A DNA stretch of 64,000 nt from Kibdelosporangium philippinense (GTDB taxonomy: Bacteria > Actinomycetota > Actinomycetes > Mycobacteriales > Pseudonocardiaceae), in the NCBI RefSeq assembly GCF_021390435.2, contig NZ_JAJVCN010000005.1, positions 124,001-188,000 on the forward strand. The letters run 5' to 3'. This document shows positions 18,690-26,845 of the stretch, one piece after another. A program made the translations under genes and the position numbers. Every line of letters starts with the position of its first letter. The stretch's first letter is position 1. The notes under the pieces were generated by a model. That model did no database searches. It was not told where the DNA came from and was given only the letters and a program-made list of their open reading frames with translations.

Positions 18690-19717
18690 CAACAGTCGCG
18701 GCCGACGAAGGCACGCAACCGCATCACGAGCACAAACCCCGGCGGCGGCTGCCGATCGGGTCACTGGAGATCCTCTGCGTCCTGCTTGTGGTCGCGGTGG
18801 TGTTCCAGGACTCGCTGGCGAGCCTGCTCAGCTCCGAGGAGATCCGCACCGGAGCGACGAAGTTCGTCGCGGTATGCGCGCAAGCGATCCCGTTCCTGGT
18901 GCTTGGCGTGCTCATCAGTGGCGCGATCGCCGCCTTCGTCCCCGCGAGTGTGCTGCGCAAAGTACTGCCGAAAAAGGAATCCCTGGCGGTGCCAGTCGCC
19001 GGTGTCGCCGGAGTCGCGCTGCCAGGTTGCGAATGCGCGTCTGTGCCCGTGTCGCGGCGACTGATCCAGCAAGGCGTGGCCCCGTCGGTCGCGCTTGCGT
19101 TCCTGCTCGCCGCGCCTGCGGTCAACCCGATCGTCCTGGTCGCCACTGCGGTGGCGTTCCCAGGCAGCCCGGAGATGGTGCTCGCGCGGTTCCTCGGATC
19201 GCTGGCGACCGCGATCGCGATGGGTTGGCTGTGGGCACGCTTCGGCAAGCTTGAGTGGATGGCCGAGCGGGCATTGCGGCGCCTGCCCGACGATGACGGA
19301 AAATCCAAGTGGCTCAGGTTCGTCGAGACGGCCAGGCACGACCTGGTGGACTCCGGCGGATTCCTGGTGATCGGCGGCCTGACGGCGGCAGTGCTCAGCG
19401 TGGCGGTGCCCGCCTCGTGGCTGGAGAGCCTCAGCGGCCAGATCATCCTCGGCGTCATCGTGATGGCGCTGCTCGCGGTGATCCTCGCGATCTGCAGTGA
19501 AGCCGACGCCTTCGTGGCCGCGTCACTGTCGATGCTGCCGCTGTTGCCGCGACTGGTGTTCCTCGTCGTCGGCCCGGCGGTGGACGTGAAGCTGATCGCC
19601 TTGCAAGCGGGCACGTTCGGCAAGAAGTTCGCGTTCCGGTTCGCCCCGATGACATTCCTTGTGGCGATTGTCTGCGGAGTGGCGGCGGGACTTCTGGTGC
19701 TCGGGGGTGTGCGGTGA
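18686..19717 (+). CDS. DUF318/ArsP-type permease
   Basis: 343 residues with about eight membrane helices. Family signature PGCECASVPVSRRLI near 110-125 with two adjacent cysteines, and a second conserved acidic/polar helix containing CSEADAFVAASLSMLP near the C-terminal half. Related permeases (SO_0444, ArsP) export metals or organoarsenicals. GTG start inside the preceding stop. It is followed in overlap by its usual partner, a TIGR03943-family protein, and converges with zur, so a role in zinc or another transition metal is the best inference. Confidence 0.85.
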   Translation: MTTVAADEGTQPHHEHKPRRRLPIGSLEILCVLLVVAVVFQDSLASLLSSEEIRTGATKFVAVCAQAIPFLVLGVLISGAIAAFVPASVLRKVLPKKESLAVPVAGVAGVALPGCECASVPVSRRLIQQGVAPSVALAFLLAAPAVNPIVLVATAVAFPGSPEMVLARFLGSLATAIAMGWLWARFGKLEWMAERALRRLPDDDGKSKWLRFVETARHDLVDSGGFLVIGGLTAAVLSVAVPASWLESLSGQIILGVIVMALLAVILAICSEADAFVAASLSMLPLLPRLVFLVVGPAVDVKLIALQAGTFGKKFAFRFAPMTFLVAIVCGVAAGLLVLGGVR

Positions 19718-20451
19718 AGCGTGAAACGCAGAACATCCTGCTCGTGCTGCTCGGCGGCGCGTTGCTGAAGATCGCCTTGAACGGCACGTACCTGCGCTAC
19801 GTCAAGCCGGGACAGCAGGCCTGGCTGATCGCGGCAGGCGGCGTGATGGTGATTCTCGCCTTCGTGTCGATCACCCGCGACATCATCGCGGCACGGCGAC
19901 CGGAGCAGGTCGTGGCCGAAGTCCCCGACCATGGCCACAGCCACGGCGGGTTCCAGTCACACAGCACGTGGCTGCTGATCCTGCCCGTCCTCGCGGTCTT
20001 CCTGGCGCCACCGGCGCTTGGCGAGGACGCCGTGAACCGCGCGGCAGGCCGAACCCCGCCCCCGCCGTCCTCCAGCGATGAATTCAGCTTCCCGGCGCTG
20101 CCCGCGGGTGACCCGATCGACCAGCGCGTAATGGACTTCGTCGAACGCGCGGCATGGGACAAATCCGGCTCGTTGAACGACCGCAACGTTCGGTTGACCG
20201 GATTCATCGTCCACAACGAGAACTCCACCTACCTGGCCCGCCTGGCCATCGGCTGCTGCGCGGCCGACGCGTACCCGGTGAAGGTGAAACTCGACAACCC
20301 CGAAGCGAAGGGGTTCGTCAGTGACACGTGGGTGCAGGCGGTTGTGCGGTATCAGCCGGGTTCGTCCACGAAGGAATCCCGGCACGTGCCGACGGTGACG
20401 CTGACGGACATCCAGTCGATCCCAGAGCCGCCGGACCCGTACGAGTACTGA
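19714..20451 (+). CDS. TIGR03943-family permease-associated membrane protein
   Basis: 245 residues. Two or three N-terminal membrane helices, a His-rich cytoplasmic or periplasmic loop (DHGHSHGGFQSH around 70-82), a further helix, then a soluble domain with RLAIGCCAADAYPV, the conserved double-Cys motif of this family. It is encoded in overlap with the DUF318 permease, as in many Gram-positive genomes, and thought to form a two-component metal permease. A strong palindromic terminator follows. Confidence 0.85.
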   Translation: MKRETQNILLVLLGGALLKIALNGTYLRYVKPGQQAWLIAAGGVMVILAFVSITRDIIAARRPEQVVAEVPDHGHSHGGFQSHSTWLLILPVLAVFLAPPALGEDAVNRAAGRTPPPPSSSDEFSFPALPAGDPIDQRVMDFVERAAWDKSGSLNDRNVRLTGFIVHNENSTYLARLAIGCCAADAYPVKVKLDNPEAKGFVSDTWVQAVVRYQPGSSTKESRHVPTVTLTDIQSIPEPPDPYEY

Positions 20452-20453
20452 GC

Positions 20454-20491
20454 AACCCGCCCGGCGACGAGATGTCGTCGCCGGGCGGGTT
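20454..20491. terminator. Bidirectional intrinsic terminator between permease operon and zur
   Basis: Perfect 17-bp stem (AACCCGCCCGGCGACGA and its complement) with a GATG loop, placed three bases after the permease-partner stop. It lies between two converging transcription units and can serve both. Confidence 0.85.
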
Positions 20492-20579
20492 GACCACGCT
20501 GGAAGCCTCAGTTGAGGGCGAAGCCCAGCCGCGTCCTCAATTCGGCGCCATGGCGTCCGGGCATCGCCAGGTGAGCCGC

Positions 20580-20999
20580 CTAGTTGGGTTTGGTGCAGCT
20601 CGCGCAGGTACCGAAGATCTCGACGGTGTGGCTGACCTCGGAGAACCCGTTCTCCTCGGCAACCCGGTCAGCCCACTTCTCCACAGCCGGACCCTCGACC
20701 TCGACAGTCCGCCCGCACACCCGGCACACCAGGTGATGGTGGTGGTGACTGGAACAACGGCGATAAATGGCCTCGCCGCTGTCGGTGCGTAGAACGTCAA
20801 CCTCGCCCGCGTCCGCCAACGACTGCAACGTCCGGTAGACGGTGGTCAGACCAATGCCCTCGCCGCGTTTGCGCAGCTCTTCGTGCAGGTCCTGCGCCGA
20901 CCGGAAGTCGTCGAGGTCGTTGAGCAACTCCGCGACCGCGGCGCGCTGCTTGGTCGAGCGCCGAGCCGCCGTCGCCGGCGAGCGGTTGATCGTCATCAA
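20580..20999 (-). CDS. zur: Fur-family zinc uptake regulator Zur
   Basis: 139 residues. Winged helix with LTTVYRTLQSLADAGEVD (about 51-68), then the metal-sensing region SHHHHHLVC at 84-92. Two CxxC pairs (92/95 and 132/135) form the structural zinc site. It resembles mycobacterial FurB/Zur rather than iron-responsive Fur: it represses zinc-uptake and alternative ribosomal protein genes when Zn is bound. It is second in a leftward operon, overlapping smtB by four bases, the same smtB-zur pairing known in M. tuberculosis. Confidence 0.93.
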   Translation of the reverse strand: MMTINRSPATAARRSTKQRAAVAELLNDLDDFRSAQDLHEELRKRGEGIGLTTVYRTLQSLADAGEVDVLRTDSGEAIYRRCSSHHHHHLVCRVCGRTVEVEGPAVEKWADRVAEENGFSEVSHTVEIFGTCASCTKPN

Positions 21000-21376
21000 G
21001 CGTGAGCCTCCTCCACATGCGTGACCGCGTCCACCACGATATGCGAGAGATGCTCATCAACCAGCCGGTACACCACCTCACGGCCATGCCGCTCGCCGTA
21101 CACGACGCCCGCCGACTTCAGCACCCGCAGATGCTGGCTGATCAGAGGCTGTGCCACGCCGAGAGCATCGACCAGTTCGTGCACGCAACGGTCGGATTCC
21201 CGCAGCTGCAGCACGATCGAGATCCGCACCGGCGCGGCAAGCGCCCGCAGCAGATCACCAGCCGCGGTCAACGTGGTCGCGGATCGGGCAGGAGCAGGCT
21301 CCGTCGACAGCCGCCCCGGCGAATGCTCGCTGGTGGCGGGATCAACGCTCACATCTGTCGCCGACTCTTCGAGCAT
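20996..21376 (-). CDS. smtB: ArsR/SmtB-family zinc-sensing repressor
   Basis: 126 residues from the ATG at 21376, with GAGGTGG just upstream; a GTG four codons earlier is the alternative. The winged helix reads DRCVHELVDALGVAQPLISQ then HLRVLKSAGVV. The C-terminal alpha-5 helix carries the complete zinc site D-x-H-x10-H-x2-E (D107, H109, H120, E123), the arrangement of SmtB/CzrA sensors. It releases operator DNA when zinc is in excess. First gene of the smtB-zur operon; an imperfect dyad lies in its promoter region. The Ala/Pro-rich N-terminal 30 residues are probably disordered. Confidence 0.92.
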   Translation of the reverse strand: MLEESATDVSVDPATSEHSPGRLSTEPAPARSATTLTAAGDLLRALAAPVRISIVLQLRESDRCVHELVDALGVAQPLISQHLRVLKSAGVVYGERHGREVVYRLVDEHLSHIVVDAVTHVEEAHA

Positions 21377-21392
21377 CAGCCACCTCACTCGC

Positions 21393-21413
21393 TAGGTTCG
21401 CCCTGGCGACCTA
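21393..21413. promoter_or_regulatory. Inverted repeat TAGGTTCGCC-CT-GGCGACCTA, candidate SmtB operator
   Basis: Nearly perfect dyad (one base missing in the right arm) 17 bases upstream of the smtB ATG. Position suits autoregulation of smtB-zur. It differs from the AT-rich operators of cyanobacterial SmtB, so the identification is inference. Confidence 0.4.
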
Positions 21414-21445
21414 AGTCTAGTCGCTAATGAATTCGGTAGTCGTAT

Positions 21446-21763
21446 TCAACGCAACTGGAGGATGGCAACCACGACGAGAATGCCCAGAACAAGCACCCGC
21501 AGCATCCGCTCATTCGGCCGCAACACGGACCAAGTGGTCGCCAGCAGCACACCGACACCGACAGCGAGCAACGCGAGCAAACCCGCCCCGACCAGCCCGC
21601 TGATCAGCACACCTGCCGTGAACACCCCGATGACCACGATGAACACGGCGATCGGCCGCACCCGCGCCAACGGCCCATCCCCGGAGATGAGCGGCGCCCG
21701 CATGTTCCTTCTGCTGCCTCGCACGGCGGGCCTCCTCGGCTCGGCGATACCGTGTGGTCGCAT
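21446..21763 (-). CDS. Small membrane protein of unknown function
   Basis: 105 residues. About 30 basic N-terminal residues precede three closely spaced hydrophobic helices (PIAVFIVVIGVFTAGVLI, then GAGLLALLAVGVGVLLATT, then LRVLVLGILVVVAI). Arg-rich N-terminus inside is expected. Divergent from the ABM-domain gene and upstream of smtB-zur. Family not recognised beyond a small actinobacterial integral membrane protein. Confidence 0.65.
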   Translation of the reverse strand: MRPHGIAEPRRPAVRGSRRNMRAPLISGDGPLARVRPIAVFIVVIGVFTAGVLISGLVGAGLLALLAVGVGVLLATTWSVLRPNERMLRVLVLGILVVVAILQLR

Positions 21764-21792
21764 CGTAGTGTCGTGCAGAAAGGCGCAAACGC

Positions 21793-22167
21793 GTGCTGTT
21801 GGTCTGCGATTTCACGGTCCCTGACGCGGACTCAGCAGAATTCTCGGCCCAAGCCAGCCGGGCGACGGAGCTGCTGACCGCCCAGCCGGGCTGCGTCCGC
21901 GCGGTGATCGGCCGATCCGCGGACGAACCAGAGAAATGGGCGATGACCGTGGAATTCACCTCGGTGGTCGCCTACCGCCGTGCGATGTCCCCCTTCGACG
22001 TCCGAGAGCACGTCATCCCCTTCCTGTCCCGAGGCGACGCAGCGGCATACGAGATCTTCGCAACCGCCACCGACGGCAAGGCTGAACAACAGGTCAGCGT
22101 GGTCGCCGCCGACGCAGCCATCGCAGGCCCCCGCGACGCCAGTGGCCCAGCAACGCCACGCGGGTAA
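21793..22167 (+). CDS. Antibiotic biosynthesis monooxygenase (ABM)-domain protein
   Basis: 124 residues from a GTG. The first 95 residues have the ferredoxin-like ABM pattern: an initial strand LLVCDFTVPD, a helix ATELLTAQPGCVRAVIG and a repeat of strands ending in EHVIPFLS. It is a small dimeric fold used by oxygenases and by other catalytic or binding proteins. The Ala-rich tail is dispensable. It neighbours glyS. No substrate can be inferred. Confidence 0.65.
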   Translation: MLLVCDFTVPDADSAEFSAQASRATELLTAQPGCVRAVIGRSADEPEKWAMTVEFTSVVAYRRAMSPFDVREHVIPFLSRGDAAAYEIFATATDGKAEQQVSVVAADAAIAGPRDASGPATPRG

Positions 22168-22411
22168 TCTCGCCCGTGGCCTTCGAGGAGCTTCCACGAT
22201 TGGGCGAAGGTTTCCTCGGCAGTGTGAGACCTTCGGTTGGCAGGCCGAGCGGCTTTGGCTGGATCGCCGCCCATCCCGCTCCTGTGTCGGGCTCTTGGCT
22301 GTTGAGCCAGGCGAGCGGGGCCTGATTACGCCAGGTTGTCGGTGAGGTGTGGCGAGGGGTTTCCCTCTCCGCGCTGGAATGCCCGGCGTGCTCAGAGTCG
22401 GGCTGGGGTGT

Positions 22412-22744
22412 TCACGCTGCGTGTTCGCAGGTGGGGCAGGTGCAGTCCGAGCAATTGCAGTTGGCGCACGAGTCCGCGCACGAGGCGCACGAACAGGCGG
22501 CGTGGTTGCAGGTCGGGCAGCTGCAGTCCGAGCACGAACACACCGCGCAGGAGTCTGAGCAGTGCGGACACGTGCAGGTGCTGCACTCGTCGTAGTGCAC
22601 TCCGCTGTCGGTCACGTGTTCCCGGTGTACGTGGCCGTCATGCAGGTAGTCGACGTGGTCGGCGTGCACGATGGCCTCGTGCCCACAACCGGGGCCGTGG
22701 GTGTGACGGTGAGCTTCGGCCTGGTGGTGAACGACCGTGGTCAT
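22412..22744 (-). CDS. His/Cys-rich metallothionein-like metal-binding protein
   Basis: 110 residues with 20 cysteines and about 16 histidines. The N-terminal half is His-rich with GPGCGHEAIVHADHVDYLHDG, a pattern of actinobacterial zinc-binding proteins. The C-terminal half is Cys-rich with CxC, CxxC and SDC/PTC pairs. It contains two copies of a 20-residue unit (DSCAVCSCSDCSCPTCNHAA and DSCANCNCSDCTCPTCEHAA) identical at 16 positions. Such a composition is metallothionein-like and predicts clustered binding of several Zn or Cu ions. It lies between the ABM gene and glyS, within 1.4 kb of smtB-zur, so zinc-responsive control is likely but not shown. Confidence 0.8.
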   Translation of the reverse strand: MTTVVHHQAEAHRHTHGPGCGHEAIVHADHVDYLHDGHVHREHVTDSGVHYDECSTCTCPHCSDSCAVCSCSDCSCPTCNHAACSCASCADSCANCNCSDCTCPTCEHAA

Positions 22745-22927
22745 GAATTGGTCCCTTCGGCGGTATCCTTTCTGCTGAATGGTCTTATTCGTATCCGTGC
22801 ATCACAACTCGGATCCGTGACGATCAAGCCAATGGGGTGATAGGGGAATCCCCTCGTGGTGGCCGGTGACAGGCGGCTACCCTGGGCACTCCCCGAGCTT
22901 TTCCCCGTGTACCTGTATGGAGTGTTC

Positions 22928-24313
22928 GTGCCCGCCGATCGGATAGATACCATCGTCAGCCTTTGCAAGCGCCGTGGCTTCGTCTACCCGTCCGGGGAGA
23001 TCTACGGCGGTACGAAGTCGGCTTGGGACTACGGTCCGCTGGGTGTCGAGCTCAAAGAGAACATCAAGCGCCAGTGGTGGAAGGCCGTGGTGCAGGGCCG
23101 CGAGGACGTCGTCGGTATCGACTCCTCGGTGATCCTGCCCCGTGAGGTCTGGGTCGCCTCCGGCCACGAGAAGGTCTTCACCGACCCGCTCGTGGAGTGC
23201 CTGAGCTGCCACAAGCGCTTCCGCGCCGACCAGTTGGCCGAGGAGTACCAGCAGCGGTCGGGCAAGCCAACCGACGAGGGCGACCTGTCCGACGTGCCGT
23301 GCCCCAACTGCGGCACCCGTGGCCAGTACACCGAGCCACGCGCGTTCAACATGATGCTCAAGACCTTCCTCGGCCCGGTCGAGTCCGCCGAGGGCATGGC
23401 CTACCTGCGGCCGGAGACCGCACAGGGCATCTTCGTCAACTACCTCAACGTGCAGACCACCTCCCGTCGCAAGCCGCCGTTCGGCATCGGCCAGATGGGT
23501 AAGTCGTTCCGCAACGAGATCACGCCAGGAAACTTCATCTTCCGGACTCGCGAGTTCGAGCAGATGGAGATGGAGTTCTTCGTTGAGCCCGGCACCGACG
23601 AGCAGTGGCACCAGACGTGGATCGACGAACGCATGGGCTGGTATGTGGATCTGGGCATCAACCCGGACAACCTCCGTGTCTTCGAACACCCTCAGGAGAA
23701 GCTATCGCACTACTCCAAGAGGACAGTGGACATCGAATACCGCTTCGGCCTCGCCAGCGGTGAGTGGGGCGAGCTGGAAGGCATCGCCAACCGCACCGAT
23801 TTCGACCTGACGACACACTCCAATCACTCCGGTGTGGACCTGTCGTACTTCGACCAGACCACGGACTCCCGCTACCGCCCCTACGTGATCGAACCGGCCG
23901 CCGGTGTCGGCCGCTCGATGATGGCGTTCATGCTGGACGCCTATCACGAGGACGAGGCACCCAACGCCAAAGGCGGCGTGGACAAGCGGGCTGTGCTGCG
24001 GCTCGACCGCAGGCTCGCGCCGGTGAAGGTCGCTGTGCTTCCCCTTTCTCGTAACGCGGACCTCTCGCCAAAGGCACGTGATGTCGCCTCGGCGTTGCGC
24101 CGCAACTGGAACACGGACTTCGACGACGCCGGCGCGATCGGCCGTCGCTACCGTCGCCAGGACGAGATCGGTACTCCTTTCTGTGTCACGGTCGACTTCG
24201 ACTCCCTCAACGACCAAGCCGTGACCGTCCGGGAACGGGACAGCATGACCCAGGAGCGGGTCTCGATCGACAAGCTCGAGGCCTACCTGGCCGCCCAACT
24301 GCCTGGCTGCTGA
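22928..24313 (+). CDS. glyS: Glycyl-tRNA synthetase (alpha2 type)
   Basis: 461 residues from the GTG at 22928, with GGAG five bases upstream; longer frames reach 22856 but lack homology. The class II catalytic core starts immediately (IVSLCKRRGFVYPSGEIYGG, KSAWDYGPLGVELK), with motif 2 FRNEITPGNFIFRTREFEQ and motif 3 YRPYVIEPAAGVGRSM. The C-terminal anticodon-binding domain reads APVKVAVLPLSRNADLSPKA. It charges tRNA-Gly. Same smtB-zur/glyS neighbourhood as in mycobacteria. A strong terminator follows. Confidence 0.96.
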   Translation: MPADRIDTIVSLCKRRGFVYPSGEIYGGTKSAWDYGPLGVELKENIKRQWWKAVVQGREDVVGIDSSVILPREVWVASGHEKVFTDPLVECLSCHKRFRADQLAEEYQQRSGKPTDEGDLSDVPCPNCGTRGQYTEPRAFNMMLKTFLGPVESAEGMAYLRPETAQGIFVNYLNVQTTSRRKPPFGIGQMGKSFRNEITPGNFIFRTREFEQMEMEFFVEPGTDEQWHQTWIDERMGWYVDLGINPDNLRVFEHPQEKLSHYSKRTVDIEYRFGLASGEWGELEGIANRTDFDLTTHSNHSGVDLSYFDQTTDSRYRPYVIEPAAGVGRSMMAFMLDAYHEDEAPNAKGGVDKRAVLRLDRRLAPVKVAVLPLSRNADLSPKARDVASALRRNWNTDFDDAGAIGRRYRRQDEIGTPFCVTVDFDSLNDQAVTVRERDSMTQERVSIDKLEAYLAAQLPGC

Positions 24314-24342
24314 CAGGCATTGGAGGACTCGGTTTGTTGTGC

Positions 24343-24387
24343 CCCCCTCGTGAGTGCCCAGCCAGCACACGAGCACTCACGAGGGGG
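24343..24387 (+). terminator. Intrinsic terminator after glyS
   Basis: Perfect 15-bp stem (CCCCCTCGTGAGTGC and its complement) with a 15-base loop, 29 bases after the glyS stop. No U-tract follows, as is usual in high-GC actinobacteria. Confidence 0.85.
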
Positions 24388-24495
24388 TGCGGGGGAAGTC
24401 CGGAAGGCGCGCCGCCGCGCTGCTCGCCGGACTGTCACCCTCGAATCCCATCGGCCAGTTGGCTCCACCTACCGCGGCCGCGGGAATGATCGAGA

Positions 24496-24518
24496 CAGGA
24501 CAGGTGACAACTGTCCTG
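24496..24518 (-). terminator. Hairpin CAGGACAG/CTGTCCTG downstream of a small leftward ORF
   Basis: Perfect 8-bp stem with a 7-base loop, 12 bases beyond the stop of the 43-codon leftward ORF. It could terminate that transcript. Confidence 0.5.
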
Positions 24519-24530
24519 GTAGTACAGTCG

Positions 24531-24662
24531 TCAGCTCTTCGGGACGGGCTCTTGCTGGGTATCCGGAGCGGCGACCGAATCCTCTGCCGGTGCGCCACCG
24601 CCCTCGGGCTGCTGTGGCTGCGTGGCATTGAGCTCGGCGTTGATGTCGTCGGGTGGTTCCAT
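24531..24662 (-). CDS. Possible small acidic, Pro/Gln-rich peptide
   Basis: 43 residues from an ATG at 24662; a GTG three codons earlier is an alternative start. Composition is strikingly rich in Pro, Gln, Glu and Asp (PDTQQEPVPKS at the end), with no Cys and no hydrophobic stretch. AAAGG upstream is too far for the ATG but suits the upstream GTG better. A hairpin follows the stop. It could be an acidic regulatory or precursor peptide, or merely an open frame in a gene-poor area. No neighbour suggests a role. Confidence 0.3.
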   Translation of the reverse strand: MEPPDDINAELNATQPQQPEGGGAPAEDSVAAPDTQQEPVPKS

Positions 24663-25696
24663 CGTTATCACGGTCTCTGTGATTCCTTTCCATGTAGCGG
24701 TTTCTTGGTCACACGGGCTGGATGTTCGGCCGCGGCCAGGCGACCCGGCCATGCCCGGGTCGGGCAAAGGTCAGCTGTGTGCAGTCTTCGATGTGGTGGT
24801 CCCAAAGCTGGTGCCGAAGCCCAGCAAGCGGAACCTGATTCTGTTCTGGGCGGTGCCGGACGTTGTCTTGAACGGCTGCAGGCGCTTCCCGCCGTTGGCC
24901 TTCGGCAAGCTGTCTATCGGACCGCTCCCGGCTGATAGGCAAGATGTCGCTGTCGAGAGGGCAATTTCGGGCTGGACCGTGGCCTCCCGAATCGCCGCAC
25001 CCCTACCGTTCGTCAACGTTTCATGCCAGTCGGCACATCGAACGTATTCAGGCGTGGAGGCCACGAGAAGGTGATCGCGCGGATCCAGGCGAACGAAGAG
25101 TTGTCGCGGAGATATCCGGCCTCTGGAGTTCGGCGGCGGCACGGGCCGCTGGCCGACCTACGATTCGCCCGAGTGGTCCCAAGAGCAAGTTGGCGCGGGA
25201 CCCGTACGGCGCGAAGCCGTTGATCGACAAGGCGTACGCGGATGCCGGAGTTCCTGTGTTCAAGGGTTCGCGGTGCTCCTTTCGGTTGAGTGAGGGGACG
25301 CCCAGCCCGGAGGGGTGAGCTGGTTCGTGGTGCTTCGCTCAGGGGCTGGGCTTGTCGTGGTTTCCCGGCTGCCACGCAGAGAAGCTCGACGAGGTGACGG
25401 TCGGTCGGGCAAGTGGCGTGGCCTGTGGGATTTTGGTGGCTCGCAGTGCTGTCGGCCGGGTGAAACGGTGAGCTGAGGTCCGGTCGACAGCACGAGCGGA
25501 GCGCACTTCGCGAGTTGCGGGGAAGCGTCGTCCACAGTTGGGGAAGGCCGTTGCGGGCGACCTAAGTGGACAGTCTGCGCTCGGTGTCATAACGGCAAGG
25601 GCATCTCCTTTCGGCTAGGTAACAGGAATTGGATCCGCGTGACCGGATAGCTGGGGGCATCAACCCGGCCACGCGGGGCTTGTGCGCGGCAGACGG
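24663..25696. other. Gene-poor stretch, no supported coding sequence
   Basis: About 1 kb where no frame on either strand shows a convincing protein, ribosome-binding site or codon pattern. Short frames such as 24944-25318 (+) and 25013-25375 (-) overlap each other and look random. Possibly remnants of a decayed gene between glyS and the following regulator-like gene. I see no repeat or RNA gene in it. Confidence 0.45.
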
Positions 25697-26635
25697 TCAA
25701 GAGCTCGGACAGGATTCGGCGTGTGCCTGGGCGAAGATGGCGGTCAGATCGGCGATCACTCCTTCCGGATCAGAGCGGAGCTGGGCGGCGGGCGTGTGCA
25801 GAACGAGGAGGCCGGTAGCGGCCAGCCGGGAACCTCGTTTCAGGGCGGTCGGATAGCTTGCTGGAGCGGGATCGAAGTCGAAGGCGTGCACATCCCACGC
25901 CAGCTTCGCGTCATCCCATGCGCCCGTTACGGTGCCCAACGGATTGCCTCGGGCATCGTCGACGGGCACGTTCCACTGTGGCGGGGGTAGCCCGGCACGT
26001 AGGACGAGGTCACGCGCTGAAGACGCGACACCCGCACGGATGCGTTCACCGATGTCGTGCAACACCTCCTGACACAGCGTGCTGCCACGCCGTTTGCCCA
26101 TAACCACCTCGGTGTTCAACTCGTCGAGCCGGATACCCTTGTGGAACACCATTTCCGCGAACAAAGCAGCCACCAACGCCCGGTTGTCGATCCGCCGAGC
26201 CGTGTCGACGGCAGCCCGGGCGAGCGGGGCCGTCAACAATCCATTCCGAAGCACAGGACGCGGCGGACTCGCTGTACGCTCCACGAGCACGCTCGCGCTG
26301 CTGCGAACGAAACGCTTACAGGGCATCAGAAGATGGATACGTCCACCAGGAATGGCAGTGCGGGCACCGTGCAGTGCGAGTGCGTCCGCACCGGTGACGA
26401 TGGCATCTCTGCCTGCGTACCGCAGTGCTGCCTGCACCAGCTGCTCCCGGGTTGGAGCAGTGCTGTCCAGCAACAGGATGCCCGGTAAAAGACGCTGCCA
26501 CGGGCCGCCGGGCGAGCATCTTCGCTTCACGGTGGTTCCCGTCAGACCTAGGTCTATGAGGTCTGCCGCACTTGCTATTCGGTGCGGGAACAATGTGGAC
26601 AGTGCTTCGAGGTCGATCGGGTGTCGGTTTCGCAT
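25697..26635 (-). CDS. AbiEi-type antitoxin-like / winged-helix conserved protein
   Basis: 312 residues from the ATG at 26635; the longer open frame to 27061 runs into the promoter and start of the divergent ABC gene and is rejected. The N-terminal winged-helix region (LIDLGLTGTTVKRRCSPG, GPWQRLLPGILLL) is followed by GRDAIVTGADALALHG, typical of the actinobacterial family annotated as type IV toxin-antitoxin AbiEi antitoxin-domain proteins. The C-terminal half resembles a Vsr/DUF559-like alpha-beta domain. No AbiEii toxin partner is adjacent, so toxin-antitoxin function is doubtful and the protein may be a solo regulator. Confidence 0.65.
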   Translation of the reverse strand: MRNRHPIDLEALSTLFPHRIASAADLIDLGLTGTTVKRRCSPGGPWQRLLPGILLLDSTAPTREQLVQAALRYAGRDAIVTGADALALHGARTAIPGGRIHLLMPCKRFVRSSASVLVERTASPPRPVLRNGLLTAPLARAAVDTARRIDNRALVAALFAEMVFHKGIRLDELNTEVVMGKRRGSTLCQEVLHDIGERIRAGVASSARDLVLRAGLPPPQWNVPVDDARGNPLGTVTGAWDDAKLAWDVHAFDFDPAPASYPTALKRGSRLAATGLLVLHTPAAQLRSDPEGVIADLTAIFAQAHAESCPSS

Positions 26636-26845
26636 GCCTCCACTTTCGCGATTCGGGCGGTTTAGGGGAAGAGGGTGGGAGCGGGGCTGTGGATAACTGT
26701 CGCTTGTGGATAGGTCGGGGTTGATGATCTTTATGGGGGTCGGATTGTTGGTTGGTTGTGGTAGTGGGGGCAGGACAGATGTCATGGGGTGATTCGTGAC
26801 GGGAGGCCTGCAGGTCAGGCCCTGGAACGCGCGATCGTGGACACC

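Noticed and set aside
22777..22790. GAAT-6-ATTC as Zur or SmtB box before the metallothionein-like gene
   Set aside because: Only four-base arms in an AT-rich promoter; too weak to list as an operator, though position is suggestive.
25697..26635. AbiE toxin-antitoxin pair
   Set aside because: Only the antitoxin-like gene is present; no nucleotidyltransferase-type toxin is encoded on either side.
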